NCBI RefSeq assembly: GCF_000006405.1
Contig: NW_003213671.1
Span: forward strand, 35,036 to 94,111
DNA: 59,076 nt
From: Perkinsus marinus ATCC 50983
Lineage: Eukaryota; Perkinsozoa; Perkinsida; Perkinsidae
Direction of reading: 5' to 3'
The notes below the pieces were generated by a model. It made no database searches. It saw nothing but the letters and a program-made list of their open reading frames with translations, and was not told the DNA's origin. The position numbers were made by a program, and so were the translations under genes. Positions 36,263 through 44,673 of the stretch are shown here, piece by piece. Within the stretch, counting starts at the first letter, position 1; every line of letters begins with the position of its first letter.

Positions 36263-37507
36263 ATGTTATTTCTATGGGTTCTTTCGGCGACTGTCGCGAC
36301 CTATGCAACGGTAGTTCCTTCGTCATCAGCTCCACATCCTTTCATTCGAGTGTACGCTGAGCAAAACCCAATTTCAGCTCCCTTGGATCACCTCTTCCTC
36401 TGTCCGGCCGAGCTTAAGGATAAGACCGATCTTTCAAAGTGGCCGCGTCATGAAGTGACCATCGATGGGTCCAAATGTTCCAGTCACAAGGAGCTGCTCG
36501 CTGAAGAGGACAGGGCTCAATTTTTCCAGTGCCTTACTGATGTCGTGAACATCACCACTCATGCTATGGATACCATTGGCCTCAGTCCCGCTCTCAGTGA
36601 TGGGACTCTGCTCGGGTGGTACCGCCATCATAAGGGGTACATACCGTGGGACGTTGACGCGGATACTTCTATCATGAAGGCTGATTGCCGAGATTCTTTT
36701 AAAAAATACGCCAAACCTGAACACAAGAATATTGCCCAGGTTCTGCAAGAGCGCATGCCGGACGATAAGCACTTCAGAGTGCGAGGCATCAAGTACATGG
36801 TCGGCTCTGAATTGGGCGAGGATGACTGGGAAGGTTGCGAGAATCCCGAGTTTCGAGTAGTCCATTCTCTCAACGGCACCAACTGCCATGTCGATATCTT
36901 CCAAATGCTGCAGTCAACGGACCCCGAAGCTCCTTGCACGAGCTGCCCTGGTTACAATGACGGTGCTGTTACCGTCTGCAGAACTGCCAATGGGGGAGTT
37001 TGCGGCTTAAAAAGCGACTATGAGCCCTCCACATGGGACCGATTGGACTGGGGTGACTGCAAAATCCCCAACAATCCGGTGGGAGCTCTTGAGTCGCAGT
37101 ATCCTGGTCCTGGCATTGAGCTCAATAACCTCAAGTTGATTCCGGGTAACTACAAGTATGGTGCACAAATGCTCGTGGTGGGCCGTCCTGTCGACGCCTA
37201 CGGTAATGATATCGGCGATGTTACGTCCCCTATTAATCTACCTTCGCTTCGTGGAAGCGATGATGGTACTATGCAGGAGATCCTCACGACACTTCAGAAT
37301 CTCGCGAAGGAAGGTTGGCTCGGACGATTGAATCGACAATATGAGATTATGATATTTGCCGCGTTGGCAATAACTTGTGCAGCCATTCTCATTTGTTTAG
37401 TTGTTTGTATATACAAGCGTCATAGCACTGTTGATAACCTTCCCCTGCCTTCTGCTGTTGCTGCTGCTTATGGTGACGGCAGCGGTACTGCAATACCAAT
37501 AGAGTAG
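36263..37507 (+). CDS. LicD/fukutin-like transferase, type I membrane protein (gene 1)
   Basis: Single-exon gene of about 413 aa. I chose MLFLWVLSATVATYATVV (36263) as start because it gives a signal peptide; the ORF opens 12 codons earlier. The lumenal part has the hallmark DGTLLGWYRHHKGYIPWDVD, an Asp-rich nucleotide/metal motif of LicD and fukutin-related proteins, then CHVDIFQML and paired cysteines (CTSCPGY). Near the C-terminus, IFAALAITCAAILICLVVCIY is a transmembrane helix with a short basic cytosolic tail. The family transfers phospho-alditol or phosphocholine-type groups onto glycans; the substrate here is unknown. Convergent with its paralogue, gene 2, with a repeat array between them. 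Confidence 0.88.
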   Translation: MLFLWVLSATVATYATVVPSSSAPHPFIRVYAEQNPISAPLDHLFLCPAELKDKTDLSKWPRHEVTIDGSKCSSHKELLAEEDRAQFFQCLTDVVNITTHAMDTIGLSPALSDGTLLGWYRHHKGYIPWDVDADTSIMKADCRDSFKKYAKPEHKNIAQVLQERMPDDKHFRVRGIKYMVGSELGEDDWEGCENPEFRVVHSLNGTNCHVDIFQMLQSTDPEAPCTSCPGYNDGAVTVCRTANGGVCGLKSDYEPSTWDRLDWGDCKIPNNPVGALESQYPGPGIELNNLKLIPGNYKYGAQMLVVGRPVDAYGNDIGDVTSPINLPSLRGSDDGTMQEILTTLQNLAKEGWLGRLNRQYEIMIFAALAITCAAILICLVVCIYKRHSTVDNLPLPSAVAAAYGDGSGTAIPIE

Positions 37508-37650
37508 TAGTATGTTACTTAATCCCTATACATCTGGTATTATGCTCTGTTCCACCATTCTCGGATATGGCTGTTTCTCATTTCCTTGCTCCTCCCGCTG
37601 GTCTTGTGTTCATTGGAGTATATCAGTAGTCGATGAGTGGTATTATAGAT

Positions 37651-38072
37651 CATTCAGATATCTATTTGTCGAGTGGGGCCGCTATGCCTGCAGACTATAC
37701 CATTCAGATATCTATTTGTCGAGTGGGGCAGCTATGCCTGCAGACTATACCATTCAGATATCTATTTGTCGAGTGGGGCCGCTATGCCTGCAGACTATAC
37801 CATTCAGATATCTATTTGTCGAGTGGGGCCGCTATGCCTGCAGACTATACCATTCAGATATCTATTTGTCGAGTAAGGCCGCTATCCATACCATTCAGAT
37901 ATCCATTCGTCGAGTGGGGTCGCTATGCCTGCAGACTATATCATTCAGATATCTATTTGTTGAATGGGGCCGCTATGCCTGCAGACTATACCATCCAGAT
38001 ATCTATTCGTCGAGTGGGGCCGCTATGCCCGCAAATTATACCATTCAGGAATTTATCCGCCGAATATGCCCA
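37651..38072 (+). repeat. 50-bp tandem array between the two LicD-like genes
   Basis: Eight units (one shortened to 41 bp) plus a degenerate ninth. The unit is CATTCAGATATCTATTTGTC, then GAGTGGGGCCGCTATGCC, then TGCAGACTATAC. Because 50 is not divisible by three and the unit lacks stops in any forward frame, all three frames stay open across it. That explains a 273-codon ORF at 37512-38333, which I do not regard as a gene. Confidence 0.9.
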
Positions 38073-38514
38073 CGGACTAATGACATCAGCAGAGAGTTAT
38101 ATGAATCCTGGCTTCCGCTAACGGATGGAATGTCGGTACCATCTATCTTGAAAAGGGAGGAAACTATAGGAAGGGGGCACAACGTGCAAATTGAACGTAT
38201 TGCCTTGCCGAACGCCCGTGAGCGTCTCTCTCGACATCCAAGCTGCTGTGACATAACAGTTCGGATCAGAAACAGGTATGCAGGTGCTTGCGGTTTCACT
38301 CTGGACGAGCATACAATATTCCTTGACGAATGAGCGCTTCATGACTAATGACTAGCTAATAACTAGCTGAATCTGACTGAGATACAGTGACGAATTGCAA
38401 CCGACGTGCGATAAGGCGAGGTTCCTGCGACCTTTCTCCCATTCCAGCGAGTTATGAGACGCTATGGATCTAGGAACTCCCAACACTACAAGTCACGAAT
38501 CACTACCTAAAAAC

Positions 38515-39816
38515 CTATTCTCTTTTGATGACGTCAATGAGACGGTGGAAAGAACTTACACATTTCAGCGCCCCTTCATTAGTCGAGATTCGACCTCCCC
38601 TAAAGAAGCAGAATACAAGAAAGATAAGTAACAAAAAAAGACCGATACCAACAACATACGAATGGAAATATGACGATTGCGTCACTTCAAGCTTTAAGGG
38701 CCAGTTAGCAGCAACTATCTTTTCTTCGGAATTGCTTTCCTCCATATTGAGAGGCAACCCCATTGAGGTTACGACGGACGTATCAACCTGCGAATCCTCG
38801 CCAAATGAACCACGGAGATTCACCTCTGGGCTCGATGAACCATTGATAGTGGTGTTGCTCAGCAACGTACGACCGACCACCAGTATGTTACTGCCGAACT
38901 CGTAGTTTATCGGGATCTCTCTGAGATTGAGGAGCGCATAATCCAACGTACCAAAGTAAGACTTCAATGCGGCATGTACTTTATTCGGGACTTTCACATC
39001 ACCACCATCTAGCCTGTCCCATTTCATTGGGAAAAAGTCATCGTACAAAGCACAAGCTTCATTCATGCCACGACAAACTGTGACGATACCTTCGTCGTAG
39101 CCCGGACATGATGCACAATCCCAGTCACCCGAAGGCTCTGATTGCAACATGTGGAATACATCAACATGACAGGCCTTATGACCGTGGTGGAGGATAACGC
39201 GAAGCTCACGGGCATCGCAACCTTCCCAGTCGTCGGGATCAAGCTCGGATCCGTCGCCATAGATGATGCCGGCGACACGATAACGAGAGTCATCGGGTAG
39301 ATACTCTTGTAAAAGGGATGCCATATTCTTATGGTGGTCAGTGGCAAATTCCGAGAAGGCGTTTAGACAATGATTCTGCATGACGACGAGGTCGGCGTCC
39401 ACGTCCCAGGGTATATGATTCTTATCATGTCGTTGCCAACCTAATAAAGTACCATCTATGACCGCCGCATCGATACCCAACATATCCAATGCATGAGTAG
39501 TGGCATTAGTGACCTCTGTGAGACACTTCAAGAAGTCGCCTCTATGTTTGTACTCCATAAGCTCATTATAGTTGATACAATATGTACCATCAATAGTAAC
39601 CGCCTCGGACGGCCAAGATGTCAAGTTCACACCATCTGTTACATTCATGGGACAGAGGAACAGGTTCTCTGGTGGAGCAGAGGGTACCAACTCCTCGGCG
39701 AAAACTCGAATGAAAGGGTGCTCCCCCGAATGAGCACTTCCAGGTAGTTCCATTGGCGTTTCGGCATGAGCTACATCGTAAATTAGTAGCAACAGTAGGA
39801 TGGGGATCGAGGACAT
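38515..39816 (-). CDS. LicD/fukutin-like transferase, type I membrane protein (gene 2)
   Basis: Single-exon paralogue of gene 1, about 433 aa from MSSIPILLLLLIYDVAHA (39816), a clear signal peptide; the ORF opens 18 codons upstream. Shared blocks in order are HPFIRVFAEEL, VTIDGTYC, ATTHALDMLGI, DGTLLGWQRHDKNHIPWDVD, DPDDWEGC, CHVDVFHMLQS, CASCPGYDEGIVTVCRG and LLNLREIPINYEFGSNILV. A C-terminal transmembrane helix (VVGIGLFLLLIFLVFCFF) is followed by a basic tail. The DxD-like WDVDAD is kept, so catalysis is plausible. The lumenal stem of about 60 residues before the helix is Ser/Asn-rich and unlike gene 1. Genes 1 and 2 are clearly diverged, so the duplication is not recent. Confidence 0.88.
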   Translation of the reverse strand: MSSIPILLLLLIYDVAHAETPMELPGSAHSGEHPFIRVFAEELVPSAPPENLFLCPMNVTDGVNLTSWPSEAVTIDGTYCINYNELMEYKHRGDFLKCLTEVTNATTHALDMLGIDAAVIDGTLLGWQRHDKNHIPWDVDADLVVMQNHCLNAFSEFATDHHKNMASLLQEYLPDDSRYRVAGIIYGDGSELDPDDWEGCDARELRVILHHGHKACHVDVFHMLQSEPSGDWDCASCPGYDEGIVTVCRGMNEACALYDDFFPMKWDRLDGGDVKVPNKVHAALKSYFGTLDYALLNLREIPINYEFGSNILVVGRTLLSNTTINGSSSPEVNLRGSFGEDSQVDTSVVTSMGLPLNMEESNSEEKIVAANWPLKLEVTQSSYFHSYVVGIGLFLLLIFLVFCFFRGGRISTNEGALKCVSSFHRLIDVIKRE

Positions 39817-39899
39817 CGAATCTTCACTTGATAAAAGAGAGTCAACTAGTGGAAAAGCAGCTATTGACAATTACAGCGTCATAGATTTTGCAGCCCTTC

Positions 39900-40656
39900 T
39901 CAAGACAGCGCCACCATCCCGCCGGACGATCGGAAAATCGTCCGAGTTGGAGAAATCTGTGGGAAATAACGCTGTATCACTGTGAAAATTAACGTGGCCA
40001 AGAAAATAATTCTAGAACCCTATTTTCTCGATGAGAAGTGAGAGCTGTTACACGTACCCTATTCCGCAAGTGTAGAAATCCCTCATCTCAAGAGCTCTCT
40101 ACCCTCACTATGTTCATACTTGGTCTACACTTGGTTCATACTTGTAGATCAGCTATGAACCACTTTTTGACCACACAGTATGATGAATTTCTTCAAGTGG
40201 GGCAGCTATGCCACCCCAAGATATACCTCAGTATAATCACTAGATACACTCAGTAAAATCACTTTCTATGAGTGGGGCCGCTATGCCACGACGAATTAGG
40301 AAGATGAATTCTGTCAGCACGACGACCATGAGATAACTCCACGAATTGTCATACCGTTATAGCTCCAACTCCTAGTCAGATCATAGTCGCCGAGTCAAAT
40401 TAACAAGCATCATGTGTCTGACAGGGAGAGCGAATCTAACTGTGTCAAATACGATATCATCAGACTTCAACGACAACATTATGTCACCACCATTCCACTT
40501 CGACAATGGTGATATTTCTCTATTCATACTCCTGCTAGTATACTGGGACGTGCATTAAGAGCGTCATTCACCTCTACATAGTGACATTAAGGCAACTCAA
40601 TGACTGGTTCTCAGTTGCAAGGATTGCCAGGTAATACAGGGAATGATAGCTAATAG
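39900..40656. other. Intergenic, with two single copies of the GGGGC-GCTATGCC core
   Basis: Lies upstream of LicD-like gene 2 and downstream of the FLYWCH gene stop. The core occurs at about 40194-40215 (AAGTGGGGCAGCTATGCC) and 40270-40287 (GAGTGGGGCCGCTATGCC), as isolated units. No gene seen. Confidence 0.6.
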
Positions 40657-41250
40657 TCAAAGAACGGTATCTTCATGAGCTTCAACAGAGGTCCTCGAAA
40701 CAGTAGTACTAGTCCGAGCGTGACAACCTTTTAAACGCATCTTTCGCATATACTCGAGAATACTATCCTTCTTGGGGAGCTGTTGCAACACCTCCGGAGG
40801 TTCTCCACCAAACACGTCATTGTAGATCTTCACTAAGATACTCCTGCTGTCATCGGTGACCTCCATGGCACGCTCAACGGCTTCATGATAAAGCACTCGA
40901 GCACGAGCATTCGGTCGACCGCATATATGATACTTGATTTTATTCAAATTAGTGATGACCATATTCTCGGGGTCTTCGGGGTCACCAGTTGTGATAAGAG
41001 TTGATGGACAATGTAATTGTTTATGATAATTTATGCATCTCCAATGTAGTTTACCATTGTACGCTGCATCCTGGCGATAGAGGTAGCCGTGGAAAGCGAG
41101 GAAAGGTCGACCAGAGAAGGAGGGCACACTGTACGGCTTCTCGAGAGGAAGACGAGTGAGATCGATTGTAGGGTACTCTGAAAAGGGAAGGAAGCGAATA
41201 TCTCCACGCGGGTGTAGATATGGAACAATTGACAGTGCAAAGTTGCACAA
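40657..41250 (-). CDS. FLYWCH-type zinc-finger protein, paralogue 1
   Basis: About 197 aa. The FLYWCH-like module reads RPFLAFHGYLYRQDA, WRCINYHKQLHCPSTLIT and HICGRPNARA, with the expected Trp, Cys and His spacing. It is followed by a helical tail (VERAMEVTDDSRSILVKIYN ... LQQLPKKDSILEYMRKMRL) common to FLYWCH proteins related to Mutator-type transposases. No transposase domain follows. The first Met gives an N-terminus of about 45 residues before the finger; an extra 5' exon cannot be excluded. Likely DNA binding. Confidence 0.75.
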   Translation of the reverse strand: MCNFALSIVPYLHPRGDIRFLPFSEYPTIDLTRLPLEKPYSVPSFSGRPFLAFHGYLYRQDAAYNGKLHWRCINYHKQLHCPSTLITTGDPEDPENMVITNLNKIKYHICGRPNARARVLYHEAVERAMEVTDDSRSILVKIYNDVFGGEPPEVLQQLPKKDSILEYMRKMRLKGCHARTSTTVSRTSVEAHEDTVL

Positions 41251-41509
41251 GAATCTGCGGCTTTCTTTGAAAACCTCCTAGAAGTCTTGAGTAGTCTCCG
41301 AAAGACGCTCTTAAGAGAAATTTGACAGAACGCATAATTGTCCATGAGACCTCTACAAGCTGAATCTCACTCTGACGAGGTTGCCTATCGCTACCCTACA
41401 TAGATTTCTCACAAAGAACAATCTGAATTGGATATTCTACAGCAATCTGTGCGATGAAAGATGGTATGATTCGTACATACTTCGTATCTAGCACGAGTGG
41501 ACCTAAGAT

Positions 41510-41980
41510 TCATTTCCCACCCAGATGCTCACTCGGGCGAGCTGCGTTGTTCACAGCAGCTACTTTTTGTCTAACTCGTCGTAAGCTATTCTCCACACAT
41601 TCCCGCTTCGGCAGTCTTTCTACAACCTCTTCCGGAAGGTCAACCACAGTTTTATCGTAGATCTCCGGTATCTTCAAATCCACGTCATTGATCGCCGCAA
41701 ACTCCATTTCAGCGCAGACCTGTCGAATGTTCGAGTTTGGTTCGCCGCAAACGTGTTCCCTCAATGGTAGGTTGGTGACCGTGAGGTCCTTAGGGTCACC
41801 ATTGAGATCTCCCTTAACCGTTAGTCGAACACTACAGTGTTGTTCCTTATGCGCATTAATACAGCGCCAATAGGAAGTCTGTGGATTAGCTCTATTGTGG
41901 AGGTAGAGATACCCTCGATACGCCAACAGCGGCCATCGCCGACCGCTCGAGTTGGGAACGAATTGAATCTCGTCCGTCAT
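41510..41980 (-). CDS. FLYWCH-type zinc-finger protein, paralogue 2
   Basis: 156 aa from MTDEIQFVPNSSGRRWPLLA. The finger reads LAYRGYLYLHN, WRCINAHKEQHCSVRLT and HVCGEPNSN, and the same tail follows (VVDLPEEVVERLPKRECVEN). Tandem with paralogue 1 on the same strand, 259 bp upstream of its ATG. WRCIN-HK-HC identity places them as sister copies, but most other residues differ. Its start is about 118 bp from the divergently transcribed POP5 start. Confidence 0.78.
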   Translation of the reverse strand: MTDEIQFVPNSSGRRWPLLAYRGYLYLHNRANPQTSYWRCINAHKEQHCSVRLTVKGDLNGDPKDLTVTNLPLREHVCGEPNSNIRQVCAEMEFAAINDVDLKIPEIYDKTVVDLPEEVVERLPKRECVENSLRRVRQKVAAVNNAARPSEHLGGK

Positions 41981-42098
41981 TCAACGTGGAAAGTCACAAC
42001 TACCATCCGCCACAATTTAGCTAATTTACATCGATTCGACGTGCTGTTTTGACTTAGCGCCCGCCCGTGACTAGCATGATTTACTCGTGACCATCATC

Positions 42099-43318
42099 AT
42101 GGCAGGCAGAGTGTCTTCCCGGTATCTCGTATTAGAACTACAACCAGCTGATGGTCAATCCTCTATTGCGAATGTTATAAAGACGAGCTTGGAAAAGGAA
42201 GTGAGAGCAGCGATTCGTAAGTGGGGAGACTCTCGTAGGAAGGAATCAATGAACTGATTCTGGAAGTCGAAATATATTCTACCATCGGTTTTCAATCGTG
42301 GGATGTTATACCAGCATCAATCGGGGCTCTATCTTAGTGGCTACGCTGAATTTTGGACTTTCCAGTATCGATTCATCGCTGCTTGGTTTGCTCTATGAAA
42401 TGCGAACCGTAAATCTCTGAAATGTCAAATAAGGTTAGGAAGTAGATGTATAGAGGAGTCAACAATACTGGGTGTGTACCACCAGTGCCAGCAAAGCTCG
42501 GAGGGGAGGATAGTAGTACGTTAGTATTAACATAGCAAATCGGAGTGTATCAAAGCCACGCCGATTCAACAGGCATTTGTATAGAATTGAATATATCCAT
42601 TATTTGGTATTCAATTTCACGTCTGAGTCAACAGTTGATAGAGTCCCTGTGTATCGAGTGTTGTGGCTATACGGCCTTCATGGTGTTACTTGAAATATCC
42701 CTCCCTGGTGTGTTGGTCAACTCGAGGGCCTGTTTTCAATCACATAATGGCTCGGCGCATGGTATATGGAGGCGTAGAGGAATAAATATTTTAGATACAA
42801 ATTTCGGCGACTACGGTGCGGCTATGATTGGTCAAGTGACGAAGGTGGCTGAGGTCGTCGATATCACACCGAGGAGAGTTATTGCTGTCATTAAGGTGAG
42901 AGGCGTATCTTTGGTCTATCGTGCTTGGATACGAATGAGGTTACATTCATGACTGTCATAGAATGTGGCACGGTATAATATCACCCCTTTTCCTTGAGGG
43001 ATGGTAGAATTTATTAGTTATAAAGTCAGCAGGTAGCTTCGATGAGGCATACAGTAGAATCTAATGAAAAATGTATTTAAGTGAACTACAGGTTCTGATA
43101 GTAATTGGTTCCCGTCAAAACTCCGTGTATTGTTATGTCAGACCCCAGCGTTCCATACGGAGGACTGTGTTGGGAGCTTGGACACATCCTTAAGAAGTGT
43201 GAAGGTTGGGAGTGGAAGAGAGATGCCTATCAAATTCAGAGTAGTGGCCATAGTGGGATCGGCACCGAATGTAGTATGCGGGCTTCAAGCCCCTCGAGAT
43301 TCTGGAGCTCGGATTTAG
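42099..43318 (+). CDS. POP5: POP5, RNase P/MRP protein subunit
   Basis: Three exons, 42099-42216, 42795-42895 and 43142-43318, give 131 aa with consistent phases. Exon 1 is MAGRVSSRYLVLELQPAD, matching the family's RYLL/CEL start. Exon 2 gives RAAIHTNFGDYGAAMIGQVT, aligned to the family's RVHGTFGAA block. Exon 3 gives SLRSVKVGSG and IKFRVVAIVGSAPNVV, matching the FNTLHVGGTIRTCQKF region. POP5 is a core subunit of RNase P (pre-tRNA 5' processing) and RNase MRP (pre-rRNA A3 cleavage), acting in nucleus and nucleolus. The first intron is long (578 nt) for this window. Confidence 0.85.
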
Positions 43319-43338
43319 GTTCGGAAACGTATATTATA

Positions 43339-43763
43339 CTACATGGTTGAGGGGCTTGGGGTGGCCGATGAGAAGAAGTTAAAGACGATCTCAGAACGAT
43401 TGGATACATTAACGTGAATGATGATGTTTTCCTTGGCGATTGACTTGAGATCAGTGGAATGAATGCCTATGTTGCTTGGTTGCTTGTAAGACGTATCTTT
43501 AGGTTGGGATGGTAAGATACGGAATAGGTCCGGTCCGGACCGTCCGGATAGGTCTCTCAAGATCATTAATCACCTCTTCTTGCCGCTTTGCACATCTTCC
43601 ATACTCGCAGAGGTGATGGACTCACATTAATGGAGATGCTCGTCATCATCATCAGCTGCTGCCGACTCGTGAGAAACGAATGGTACTGAACATGTGTGGT
43701 GCTCGGGAGTGAATCTTTGAGTATCTTAGGTTCACTTGGATGCTCAGGTTTGGCTGTACTCAT
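43339..43763 (-). CDS. Possible small gene convergent with POP5, unknown
   Basis: Two minus-strand ORFs (43566-43763 starting MSTAKPEHPSEPKIL, and 43339-43566) could be exons of one gene ending 20 bp after the POP5 stop. The 3' part contains SIAKENIIIHVNVSN, which looks protein-like. I do not recognise a family, and the junction between the two frames is unclear. It could equally be POP5 3' UTR with chance ORFs. Confidence 0.35.
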
Positions 43764-43769
43764 GTGGTC

Positions 43770-44670
43770 AGGCTCAGTGGAAAGTGGTTGAGTTGGTAGA
43801 AGGGGAAATCGGCATCCATTTCATAAAGTGAGAGTGTTCTCCTGTAGAGTAGGAGTATTGCAGAATATCATTCATAGTGCGATGTATGAGATACAGACCC
43901 CATTACATAGAGTGTGTGGATAGTCGAGTGATTGGATGTAGGGGCTTCTGCATGATGATCATGTTGTTGTTATGGGTAGTTGTAGCAGTAGTGGTGTAGA
44001 TCACCATTGATAGCTCAGTGGTAAGGATGGAGGGCCTCCCAAGCTAGTAACTACTAAGGCTAGCATTACGTTGTGTCCAATGAATCGAGATTGTCTCCGC
44101 AGTAGTACTAGGATTTTCATGTTTCCTTTTGTCATCGCTCCGCTCACTACTAATAGCATCACGGATGACCGTCGGTCGTAGTAGTAGTAGCTAGAGGAAG
44201 AGGATGATCCTTGGAGAGGGGCCTGACGAGGAAGGTGTTAAGACCTTTGTGGTTCTCCCCCGTATAGGTATTCGGATACCTTGGGCCGTTTTCCTGTGTG
44301 ACATCGTGCCCCCTGTTCTGCATTCACAGTGAGCTATCACTCCGCGGACGCCCCTCGGAAGAGTTGATGACACTTTTCCCAGGATCGATGACTCTCCCAC
44401 GAGGGAGCGCATAAACGTTGTCTGTGCTCGAGATGAGCATCATCTACGAAGGGCTGATGAATGGACTGTAAATTTGTGGTGAAGGAATGATCGTCGAGGT
44501 TGTGTGAGGGGGATGATCCCTTTCCTAAGATGGATGGAAGGTCTGTATTCCGAGGAGGAGGGGGAGGAGGAGGTAGGATTTAATTCGTTTTCGCCGATAC
44601 ACGGTTGATCCAAAGGTGGCAGATTTTGTGTTCTTTGTTCGACTGTTATTTTTGAATAGCATTGTTTTTC
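43770..44670. other. Intergenic with a tRNA-like D-arm fragment
   Basis: At 44011-44021 TAGCTCAGTGG is a canonical A-box/D-arm sequence, followed by GGGCCTCCCAAGC, an anticodon-loop-like stretch (CTCCCAA). No T arm or acceptor stem follows, so it is not a tRNA gene; a tRNA-derived remnant is likely. A minus ORF at 44191-44412 is unrecognised. Confidence 0.5.
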
Positions 44671-44673
44671 ATA

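Noticed and set aside
37512-38333. 273-codon plus-strand ORF after LicD-like gene 1
   Set aside because: Open only because the 50-bp repeat lacks stops in every frame; no start context, signal or conserved composition outside the array.
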